The notes under the pieces: model-generated | The model's database searches: none | Told to the model about the DNA's origin: nothing | What the model saw: the letters and a program-made list of their open reading frames with translations, nothing else | From: Pseudoflavonifractor_A sp022772585 | GTDB taxonomy: Bacteria > Bacillota > Clostridia > Oscillospirales > Oscillospiraceae | Length of the DNA: 64,000 bases | Assembly (NCBI RefSeq): GCF_052065415.1 | Contig: NZ_JBQHUB010000007.1 | Location: 1-64,000, forward strand | Direction of reading: 5' to 3' | In this document: one piece after another, positions 35,230 through 43,305 of the stretch | Layout: each line of letters opens with the position of its first letter | Numbering within the stretch: the stretch's first letter is position 1 | Program-made: the position numbers and the translations under genes

Positions 35230-36362
35230 TGGCTGTTTATCTTGACTACAACGCTTCTGCTCCAATAGACAAAAGAGTTCTGGAGAAGATGATTGATGTG
35301 TATCGCTGTCATTATGGCAACGCAGACAGTAGAACTCACATTTTTGGTACTGACGCCAAAGAAATTGTTTCCTCTGCAAGAAAATCCATTGCGGAGATCC
35401 TGTCTGTGGACAGTACAGACGTTTTCTTTACCAGTGGTTCCACCGAGAGTAATAACATGGCGATTCTCGGATTGCTCGACTATGCTCTTGAAAGTGGCCG
35501 CAATCACTTCATTACCACAGCCATCGAGCACAAGTCTGTTTTGGAAGCGATGAAGCACCTGCAAGAAAAAGGTTGTGTCGTGGATTTTGTTTCTCCTGAT
35601 GCGTCTGGCCGAATCAAACCGGAGCAGATTCTCAGCCTCGTCACGGACAAAACTCTGCTTGTTTCTATGATGCAGGTCAACAGCGAAACTGGCGTGATAC
35701 AGCCTATTGAAGAGGTCGGTGCAGCATTAGCAGGAACTAAGACATACTTTCACGTTGATGCCACACAAGGTTTTGGTAAGCTGAATGATAGCTTACGAAA
35801 TACCAAATACAATATGCTTAGTATCACCGCCCATAAGATCAGCGGTCCCCAGGGGATTGGCGCATTTATTATGCGGCGCGACCGTACATATAGACGGCCT
35901 CCCGTCAAACCGCTCATGTATGGCGGTCAGCAGGAACGCGGATACCGTCCGGGAACTACACCGGTGGCTTTGGTTGCAGGCTTCGCTCTCGCAGCTCAGC
36001 TAAGCGACAAGGAATCCGCTGTCCACATGGAAAGCTGTAGAGCGATTAAGCGAAGATTCCTGGAGGCTGTGGAAGGTCTGAACTATACTTTGAATGGAGA
36101 CCAAGAACACTGCCTGCCGTCCACTGTAAACATTAGTTTCCACGGTGTTGATGCAGAGGGTATCTTTCTTGCTGTAAAGGAGGATTATGCGTTCTCCAAT
36201 GGTTCAGCCTGTAACTCTGGCAGCCACGCCCCAAGTTATGTATTAACAGCTATGGGGCTGGATGAAGCACGAGTGAGTGAGGCTATCCGCCTTTCTTGGA
36301 ACCATGATACGAAGGTTGATTTCTCAGCCCTGACGAACTATGTGAAATCTATGGCTGAATAA
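35229..36362 (+). CDS. dndA: cysteine desulfurase DndA
   Basis: This 377-residue NifS/IscS-like PLP enzyme has HVDATQ, the PLP lysine in HKISGPQG (Lys203) and the active cysteine in SACNSGS (Cys328). It supplies sulfur for phosphorothioation. Many dnd clusters lack dndA and borrow IscS; here it is present and last in the operon, which makes the modification set self-contained. Confidence 0.93.
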   Translation: MAVYLDYNASAPIDKRVLEKMIDVYRCHYGNADSRTHIFGTDAKEIVSSARKSIAEILSVDSTDVFFTSGSTESNNMAILGLLDYALESGRNHFITTAIEHKSVLEAMKHLQEKGCVVDFVSPDASGRIKPEQILSLVTDKTLLVSMMQVNSETGVIQPIEEVGAALAGTKTYFHVDATQGFGKLNDSLRNTKYNMLSITAHKISGPQGIGAFIMRRDRTYRRPPVKPLMYGGQQERGYRPGTTPVALVAGFALAAQLSDKESAVHMESCRAIKRRFLEAVEGLNYTLNGDQEHCLPSTVNISFHGVDAEGIFLAVKEDYAFSNGSACNSGSHAPSYVLTAMGLDEARVSEAIRLSWNHDTKVDFSALTNYVKSMAE

Positions 36363-36366
36363 GGCT

Positions 36367-36404
36367 AAAAGGCTCTCGATTGGGTTTCTAATCGAGAGCC
36401 TTTT
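36367..36404. terminator. bidirectional terminator between dnd operon and convergent operon
   Basis: A perfect 15-bp stem AAAAGGCTCTCGATT with its complement (36390-36404) has an eight-base loop and lies four bases past dndA. It stops both operons. Confidence 0.93.
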
Positions 36405-36447
36405 ATGTAGCAGTATGTTCACTTAACGTGGATATCTTGTATCATTG

Positions 36448-37947
36448 TTAGAGAATATAACCGATTTTATTCACGCCAATTATACCACGGCGCAATACCG
36501 TGATGTCGATAGTCTCGTATGTCGAACGCTTAATATTTGCTGTTGGCTGTGTACGATCTATGGCCGCTGTACCTACTTCTGCTCTGTTAATAGGGACCGT
36601 TTCAACACCCATCTCTTTTAGAACAGCCTCTGGTAATTCATAATTCTGCTCTACAAGGCCAAAGCAGGTAAACCCTGTATTAATACAAAAAGATATGAAT
36701 TTGTTTTTTCCTATATTATATACAACAGCCAAGGAACACCCTAACAGACTACCGATTGCATAACCGATTCCCGGAAGCTGGGGACAAAGTGCTTGTGCAA
36801 TAAGCCCGCCAACTTTCATAGAAACTACATAACCCGAAGATACAACTAATGTATCCACGAAGTTCATTCCCATTTCCGTTGCAGACATTTTTCCCGCAGC
36901 AACCATTATGCTATCCTTAATTGTCCCAATTACAACCGTAACGACCACACCAACAAGTGTTGGGTTCGCATTTTTCAGCATCTCGCCAAACATGCCATGC
37001 TGAAGGGCCATTTGGACACCGTAAGCGATAGATCCCCGCAGAAACGCCTCACCGCTTATAGAAATAACCTTTTTCCCAGACTGTTTGATTTGACTCATGT
37101 CTATCTCACCGTGTTTGATGAGATAGTCGATTGCCTTATATAACTCGGGAACTAATTGGGTTATTGCAGTAATCGTTGCGGCGGTCAGCCCCGCTTTAAG
37201 TGCTTGATTCAGGTATGCAATTTGTACCTCTGCAAGTGGGGTTCCTTTGGAGATACCATGCTTTTCCGGGTCAAAACCGCCTTTTTTTGCTTCACGCGCA
37301 ATGGCTTTGGATTCTTGAATTGTTAGGTCGTAAGATTCAACGCCATCACCATCAGAAATCCTACTCACCAAGTGTTCGCCTGTTTCGGTGTGCGATGCCG
37401 AGACATCTTCACGAGTAAGTACATCCTTCCCAGCTCGTCTCGTGGCCCAGGCTTTTGCATCCTGAAGTTGCTCTGAAGCAATTAAGCGTTCCTGTCCATG
37501 ATATTTGGGAAGTCTCGTTTCTCGATCCAATACCGCCTGGAATGCTTCTGCGTCTTTAGCGGTGTTGGAATATTTTAAGCTATACTGTTTACCGAAGTTG
37601 GTATCTATATCAACACTGCCATACCCGTATTCATGGCGCGTAGTAGCTCTGTGCGCAGAGCCTTGCCGGATAGCCTCCAGGTTGAAAGTTCCCGTATGAA
37701 ACTCTTCTGCTACATATCCCTTAAATTGTTCCACTCCTAAGTTCAAATGCGGATGCTCGTTAATGCTTCTTGCTAATTCATCAATGGCGTCATTTATCGC
37801 TTGTATTTGTTGGTTTTGAGCGGCAATCTGTTGGTTTTGCGCAGATGCAGCAGTAAAATCAGCAAATGCCCTTTGCCCAGCAAGGTCTGCACCCATAAGC
37901 TTGGCCATAAAGTCCCAGCCGTATTTTACGTCTTGGAATTCAACCAT
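36448..37947 (-). CDS. uncharacterised protein with Gly/Ala-rich hydrophobic domain
   Basis: I cannot assign this 499-residue protein. Residues about 25-65 have a Gln-rich coiled segment with the repeat AAQNQQI. The stretch around 90-125 (GYGSVDIDTNFGKQYSLKYS) has a D...xLKY pattern that could be a degenerate nuclease core. The part from about 290 to 430 is strongly hydrophobic with Gly/Ala (LVGVVVTVVIGTIKDS, IGYAIGSLLGCSLAVVY) and could insert in membranes. The ATG at 37947 has AAGGG eight bases upstream. It is the last gene of the effector operon, 11 bases after its neighbour. A membrane-acting effector is a guess. Confidence 0.75.
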   Translation of the reverse strand: MVEFQDVKYGWDFMAKLMGADLAGQRAFADFTAASAQNQQIAAQNQQIQAINDAIDELARSINEHPHLNLGVEQFKGYVAEEFHTGTFNLEAIRQGSAHRATTRHEYGYGSVDIDTNFGKQYSLKYSNTAKDAEAFQAVLDRETRLPKYHGQERLIASEQLQDAKAWATRRAGKDVLTREDVSASHTETGEHLVSRISDGDGVESYDLTIQESKAIAREAKKGGFDPEKHGISKGTPLAEVQIAYLNQALKAGLTAATITAITQLVPELYKAIDYLIKHGEIDMSQIKQSGKKVISISGEAFLRGSIAYGVQMALQHGMFGEMLKNANPTLVGVVVTVVIGTIKDSIMVAAGKMSATEMGMNFVDTLVVSSGYVVSMKVGGLIAQALCPQLPGIGYAIGSLLGCSLAVVYNIGKNKFISFCINTGFTCFGLVEQNYELPEAVLKEMGVETVPINRAEVGTAAIDRTQPTANIKRSTYETIDITVLRRGIIGVNKIGYIL

Positions 37948-37958
37948 ATAGATCACCC

Positions 37959-38630
37959 TTATGAATTGACGAACGTCTCAAGTCCTTCGTTGTACAGATG
38001 GATCACTCCGAAAAACAACATCTGCCGCTCCATTGCTTTCTTGCTTTTGAAATTTTCCTCGGAGAAAACGAAGGCTTTTTCTCTTAAATCCGTAACAGCT
38101 CCACCAATGGATTCTCCGGTCTTTTTAAGCAAGCCCTTGCTTTTGGCAACAAATCCTTTTGCTTCATTTGTGGATATGGTCTCTACCTCAGATTCCTCAT
38201 TTCTTGTGGGAGAGGACTTAGGCTTGACAGCATCTTTTACCATCTGAGGTGCAGGCAGAGATTCTAATTCCGTGTGAAAGGCATAGTAGCTCTCGATGGA
38301 TTTAATTTCGCTGGGCCTTACATATATGACAGCTTGATTTCCGGCCCATCCATAACGAACACCATGTCTTTCAAACTTGATATCAAGGACAGGAATCAGT
38401 GCATCAACACCTTTTATATTCCCCAGAAACAAAACCTTGGATGTAATGTTTCCAGCCTTCTTATTGGCAAGCCACACTTTTTCTGTCCAGGTTACTACAT
38501 TGATGCTATTGTCCCTTGTTCCGGTTATAGATCCGTCTGTGTCATCTTTAGTTTCGATAAGCTTTTTCATTTGATTTGCAAGCATCTCATCTTTATAGAC
38601 AATGATGAGTGTTTTGGGTTCATAAAACAT
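37959..38630 (-). CDS. uncharacterised protein, partner of the downstream hydrophobic protein
   Basis: The 223 residues open with a beta-alpha segment (PKTLIIVYKDEMLANQMKKLIETKDD) and a VLFLGNIKG strand, suggesting an alpha/beta fold of about 120 residues. A charged linker and a basic helical C-terminus follow. No motif is recognised. It is packed between two genes of the same operon (44 and 11 bases apart), which points to a shared job with them. Confidence 0.7.
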   Translation of the reverse strand: MFYEPKTLIIVYKDEMLANQMKKLIETKDDTDGSITGTRDNSINVVTWTEKVWLANKKAGNITSKVLFLGNIKGVDALIPVLDIKFERHGVRYGWAGNQAVIYVRPSEIKSIESYYAFHTELESLPAPQMVKDAVKPKSSPTRNEESEVETISTNEAKGFVAKSKGLLKKTGESIGGAVTDLREKAFVFSEENFKSKKAMERQMLFFGVIHLYNEGLETFVNS

Positions 38631-38674
38631 ATCCGCACCGCTTTCCTTAATCAGTCTTTGATGTCACCCCTTTA

Positions 38675-39340
38675 TTAGAATCTAATCTTCAACTTGCCTG
38701 TGAGATTCTTTTCCTTGAGCCATGTCATAATATTGGGGGTCAAATCCAATACCGTAGCTCGCTGAGAAGAGACCTTCTTTAAGAAGTTTTCGATTTCGGG
38801 GTTCAAAGAAAATTGATCGGTAATTTGCTTTGCTTCCGCCACATAGGAAACCAGGCTGTTTACTGCTTTGATGGATGGATTTCCAGCAACTGTTTGAGTT
38901 ATGCTGTCTGTCAAATCCTTTGCCCGTTTGGGGTCATTTGATAGACCCCCAATCATAGACAAATAGCCCTTTGGACCATCAGAATATTTCTGGGCAGCAT
39001 CGCGCCATACGATTTTAATTTGTGCTGCAATAGCATCTCCCTTGGATTTCAGCAACCTAACCGTTTCCAAGGTCAGCCGCATTTCAGAGACGCCGTTGCC
39101 GCAATCGTCGATGCAAGCCAGCAGTTCGTTGCGAGTAGGTTCATCCATAAGTGAAGTGCTGACAATTCCTTTTTCTTTCATGGCAGTAGCACAATCAATG
39201 GTCTCTTTAATACTCGCGGTGGCCTGGGCAAGCTGTGCCAACGCTTTTGCGTAAGTTTCAGCATGCTGCTTGCTTTCGATTGTTACTCGGCGTTTTTTGA
39301 TAGCGGAGGTGCAGTTTTTGATTGTCTCAGTTAGCAGCAT
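38675..39340 (-). CDS. uncharacterised helical protein of the effector operon
   Basis: The 221-residue protein appears all-helical, with heptad-like segments (about 25-60, 75-115) and no catalytic motif. The ATG at 39338 has GGAGGTG seven bases upstream and lies inside the 3' end of the ATPase gene (14-base overlap), so translation is coupled. It may be a structural or regulatory partner of that ATPase. It sits where a DpdI-like gene might be expected, but I see no direct likeness. Confidence 0.7.
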   Translation of the reverse strand: MLLTETIKNCTSAIKKRRVTIESKQHAETYAKALAQLAQATASIKETIDCATAMKEKGIVSTSLMDEPTRNELLACIDDCGNGVSEMRLTLETVRLLKSKGDAIAAQIKIVWRDAAQKYSDGPKGYLSMIGGLSNDPKRAKDLTDSITQTVAGNPSIKAVNSLVSYVAEAKQITDQFSLNPEIENFLKKVSSQRATVLDLTPNIMTWLKEKNLTGKLKIRF

Positions 39341-42300
39341 TTTTGTACACCTCCATATTCTCGAGCTGAGCGTAGAGTTCCTCCATAGAGGACAAGGCAG
39401 CTTCAGACAATGCTTCTGTACCAGCAAAACCGCCAGTAGCAGCTATGTCTTTTTGGGCCTTCGCACCTTCCTGGTCAGCCTTTTGGGCAATCGTCTGAAT
39501 GTCTCGGAGAAAATCATACAGCACATGCAGGGAGTTACCAGAGTATGCTGTCAGCTGCCTTACTGCTTGTACAGAGGCCGCATCCTTAATCAGCTTGATA
39601 TGCCCCATTACAGTTTTGGCTGTTTCAATGGGAGGCCGTTCATACTTGACTCTAAGCTCTGTACTTCCTATGATTCCATTCGCAGAAAATACAGAAAACA
39701 GGTCTTGAATAGCAGCCAGAGACCCAATGAGGTTGTTCTGTGTGAGTTCACCAATGTAATCTTTGAGTTTTCCTACCACCTTTGCCGCTTCTTGAGTATC
39801 CGCGTCCATAGCCTTTCTAACGCTTGGATAGAGTGCTTTCAACAACGTAGCAGGATTATAGAGAAGGTGCTTCTGCGGGATGTTACTAGGCAATATTGCT
39901 TCAATATCCCAGTCGGCAGCCACAAGCTTTTCAGCGGCCAGTACCAGCTCGTCTGTTCTATAACAGGATTTTGCGTTGGGATCGACTGAAAAATGGATTG
40001 CGCCCATTGTGGTTGCCGAAGCTTGTTTTAAGAAGGTCAAGGCACTATCAAAGTCAGCTTTACGGTTAAGAACGAACTGAATCATGTCGTTCCACTCACG
40101 GGTGTCTCTCTTGATGCTATCGTCCTTCTTGAAATCTTTGAACAAAGATTTGATTGTTGAATAGGGAGAACTGGTATCAACCTTTTGACCCAAGATACAC
40201 GCTTTAAGATATTGGATTGCAAGGCACCACTCCAATACCGGGAGAGGATCTTCCCCCTGCTTAGTAGCGGTAACTTTTTCGATGATTTCGGCTTTTCTGC
40301 GTTCCAACCAAGTAATCAACCTCTGCTGGTAATAAGCTGCGCCCTCAAAATCCCAACCTTTTGCGTAGTTCAGTTCATTCAAGGCCATCAGCGCATCTCG
40401 GCTTTCGGAACTTCTGTCCATGTAAACGATGGCTCTATCAATATTTGTGGGAGAACTTTGATCGTCAATATAGTAGCAACCCAGGTCAGAAAGGCGCTCT
40501 TCTGCAATATAGGCCGGGATACCAATATCCTGCCAGTTGATTGCACCACATTGTTTGGAATCTCCACGAACAAGAGTACGAAGCCAACCACGATAGTCGG
40601 GATCATATTTCAATGTTTCACCCTTGGTAAACCAGGCCGTGATATCATCCTTAAACTTACGATAATTCTTTGTGGCACCATCGACAGGAGGCTTGGCCTT
40701 GGGAGGCTCAGGAGTAGTAGTTTGATGAACAGGAGTGCCCTCACTGTGTTTTACCGGTTCGGATGCAGTAGCCGGAGATACAGTTTTTCCCGTGGATTTG
40801 TCCACGATTTCGCCTATGCCAGTAAAGGTAGTCAATCCTATATCTGCAAGGAAAGCTTGATTAAGGCCACCAAAACGCAGTGTCCCGTCGGTTTCTTTCA
40901 CGCCGGATGCAGAGCCGTCACCCCAAATAGCAAACAATGCTTTCAGACGGTTCTTATCGTCAGAACCCATACTTTCCAAACGGTCAATTGAAGAACTGTG
41001 TGGGTCATTGGACATCTGAGCGTTACTGGGGTTAAGCGGGAAATACCAACCATCCCCATACTGCTTGCCATCAAAATATTCTTTTAACTGAGCGCGAATA
41101 ACATTCTTTAAGAACATTCTCGGGCTTTTCGTCGCAAGAGATTCGTACAGAGTCAGTAGTGCATGCCGGTTAAAGGGATATAGTGTTACCTCCTTATTGC
41201 CGATGATTGTGGTATCCCATTCACAGGGAGGTGTGAAATCACTGATTGGCAATTCACTCAAATCTGCGCCAGAGTCAATCCAATTATGGAGTGCTGCGGG
41301 GTCACAGTAAATTGCGTTCAAATACCGGCCAGCCATCTGAATGATAAACTCGTCAGTTCCATAGGAGCGTTCTGTGACCTCAATTTGGTGCGTGACTCGG
41401 TCTTTGAAATTGCCGCGAAACGCATAATAATAGTCGTTGGTGATACCGATTATCGAAGTAACACGACACAGATCGGCGTAGTCACCGCCATGCTCATAAG
41501 AAAGCGCCGTAATGAGTTCCTGATCGATTCCGGTAAAGCCGGTGAAGTCTTCAATAAAAATAGTAAGATTTTTGCCTTGCTTTTTCAAATCTCGTCTTAG
41601 CTGCGCAAAAATTGTCTCTGCATTTTCACTTGAAATGTCTGCGCAACGCTGAATGACCTCTCTTGTAAATCCATTGAGATAGTTGATGAGTTTTGTAATC
41701 TCAAATTCATCGCCTTTCAAGGAGGCCGCAAAGAGGGATGCTTGGGGATCTCCCTGTTTCATTACAGCACGGATGATTTTAGATACATTGAAATCATCTT
41801 CTGTAAAAATGGTTGTGTCTTGAAGAATCTGGTTACTCGGGGCAGTGATAACATTATAACATCTGGATATTGCGCCGCCTTCACGCAGCAGATGTTCACT
41901 TACACGGCTGTCAGCAAGATAACTGGCAATGTCACGGCATTTGACAGCTTTGTATGTTTCACCCGACACATCGTTTCGTACAGCAGCAATATAAGCATAC
42001 AAAATCTCTGTTTTGAAAGAGCCTTCATCTTTGGAATCGGAAGAGACCACAAATTTACGCAGCTTTTCTGCAACATCTGGATCTTTAATTGCATTCTGTT
42101 CCAATAACTGAGAGAAGGCACCGCGAACAGAGTTATTCAAACGACGCAGGAAAACCAGTTGCTCAGTTGCTGGATTATATACAGTGGAGGGACTCCGTTC
42201 AAACTTGCCTTTCAGATAGCGGATAAGATGAGATTTACCGGTGCCATGATTGCCTCGAACAATAATCATGCGATGTTCATTGTCAGGATTATAAATCAGT

Positions 42301-42494
42301 TGCTCGAAAACCTCATCTTCGCTCATCAACTTTGTTGGGGCAGGCATTTTCCCCTCTTCGTAGTAACCACCACGGAAAAGTTCAAGAGACGAGAATGGCA
42401 TGTGAGTAGACATGAAATAGGCATCTTCAGTAGCCATATCATCTGTTTTAATCGCATACCGTTCCATTACAGAACGATATTGTTCCCATTTCAT
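39327..42494 (-). CDS. large P-loop ATPase, DpdH-like / Pbe-type
   Basis: The 1055 residues have an N-terminal AAA/STAND-like NTPase: Walker A GNHGTGKS (81-88, Lys87), an arginine-rich stretch and a Walker B-like LTIFIEDFTGF near 315. The remainder is helical, with a charged, Pro-rich linker near 590-620. It fits DpdH (ATP-binding protein of 7-deazapurine islands) in size and gene order. The start overlaps the upstream stop by four bases. It probably drives or senses DNA processing. Identity with DpdH is inferred from layout. Confidence 0.65.
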   Translation of the reverse strand: MKWEQYRSVMERYAIKTDDMATEDAYFMSTHMPFSSLELFRGGYYEEGKMPAPTKLMSEDEVFEQLIYNPDNEHRMIIVRGNHGTGKSHLIRYLKGKFERSPSTVYNPATEQLVFLRRLNNSVRGAFSQLLEQNAIKDPDVAEKLRKFVVSSDSKDEGSFKTEILYAYIAAVRNDVSGETYKAVKCRDIASYLADSRVSEHLLREGGAISRCYNVITAPSNQILQDTTIFTEDDFNVSKIIRAVMKQGDPQASLFAASLKGDEFEITKLINYLNGFTREVIQRCADISSENAETIFAQLRRDLKKQGKNLTIFIEDFTGFTGIDQELITALSYEHGGDYADLCRVTSIIGITNDYYYAFRGNFKDRVTHQIEVTERSYGTDEFIIQMAGRYLNAIYCDPAALHNWIDSGADLSELPISDFTPPCEWDTTIIGNKEVTLYPFNRHALLTLYESLATKSPRMFLKNVIRAQLKEYFDGKQYGDGWYFPLNPSNAQMSNDPHSSSIDRLESMGSDDKNRLKALFAIWGDGSASGVKETDGTLRFGGLNQAFLADIGLTTFTGIGEIVDKSTGKTVSPATASEPVKHSEGTPVHQTTTPEPPKAKPPVDGATKNYRKFKDDITAWFTKGETLKYDPDYRGWLRTLVRGDSKQCGAINWQDIGIPAYIAEERLSDLGCYYIDDQSSPTNIDRAIVYMDRSSESRDALMALNELNYAKGWDFEGAAYYQQRLITWLERRKAEIIEKVTATKQGEDPLPVLEWCLAIQYLKACILGQKVDTSSPYSTIKSLFKDFKKDDSIKRDTREWNDMIQFVLNRKADFDSALTFLKQASATTMGAIHFSVDPNAKSCYRTDELVLAAEKLVAADWDIEAILPSNIPQKHLLYNPATLLKALYPSVRKAMDADTQEAAKVVGKLKDYIGELTQNNLIGSLAAIQDLFSVFSANGIIGSTELRVKYERPPIETAKTVMGHIKLIKDAASVQAVRQLTAYSGNSLHVLYDFLRDIQTIAQKADQEGAKAQKDIAATGGFAGTEALSEAALSSMEELYAQLENMEVYKNAAN

Positions 42495-43291
42495 GAGTTA
42501 ATCGCCTCCTTCACCGAAATGTGTGTGAATCCGTTGATGGGATCACCGTCTACATAATAGAGCATGACAGGAGTGGAGTCAGACCATGTTTCAAGTTTAA
42601 TAAGCCCAATTTCGTGCAGTGTGCGGAGGCCAGCAGAGAGAGCCAACGGGAGCTTGCTGCCGACCTCGACTTCTGGTAATTTTGTGCTCAACCAGAGCAT
42701 AAAATCCTGAGCAAGAATGGTCTCATTATATTTGAACTTCTCGGTGTATGTAGTTGCCAATATATCTTCTAAACGGAGCTTCATATTGGGGATTATCATT
42801 GTTCCGCTCAAATAGCCAAGCCCTAAAAAAGCAGCCCAAAAGCGCCATCCAAGGACAGCGTTTTCATTCAGTGCAGCAAGCTCTTTCACTTCAGAAGCAC
42901 AGGTCTTGGCCATACCTTCCCAGGATTTCAATGCAAAAATTCGCTCATTCTGAGCAATCAGCCACTTAGTGAACATGTGAAATGTGGTGTTTTTTGCGGA
43001 GAAGACCCGAGCACCCACATATCGCCGAAAAGCTTTAGGTGAGGCGATTACACCGGGTTCAACTGCTAAAACCAAATTTTCTGCATCAGCTTTGATCAGG
43101 GAAAGTTCTTCGAGGGCTACATTGATCGACTTGTTGATCTGGTCGATTTCCTTTTCGTCATTGATCCCCAATGTCATGCATTGCCGAACCTCATCGCGAC
43201 TCATGCTTTTATGGGAAACCAATCGGCAGACAGAGAGGACTCGCTCCGGCGTCGGCTCCATTCGCATGCCGTCTGGATTGACTTTGAACAT
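42491..43291 (-). CDS. small helical protein, DpdG-like
   Basis: The 266-residue protein starts with a possible winged helix (PERVLSVCRLVSHKSMSRDEVRQCMTL) and has no catalytic motif. It sits between the large ATPase and the RecQ-like helicase, the place of DpdG in Dpd islands. It overlaps the ATPase start by four bases and lies 14 bases after the helicase gene. It may target the complex to DNA. Confidence 0.6.
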   Translation of the reverse strand: MFKVNPDGMRMEPTPERVLSVCRLVSHKSMSRDEVRQCMTLGINDEKEIDQINKSINVALEELSLIKADAENLVLAVEPGVIASPKAFRRYVGARVFSAKNTTFHMFTKWLIAQNERIFALKSWEGMAKTCASEVKELAALNENAVLGWRFWAAFLGLGYLSGTMIIPNMKLRLEDILATTYTEKFKYNETILAQDFMLWLSTKLPEVEVGSKLPLALSAGLRTLHEIGLIKLETWSDSTPVMLYYVDGDPINGFTHISVKEAINS

Positions 43292-43305
43292 ACGAATAAC
43301 CTCCT

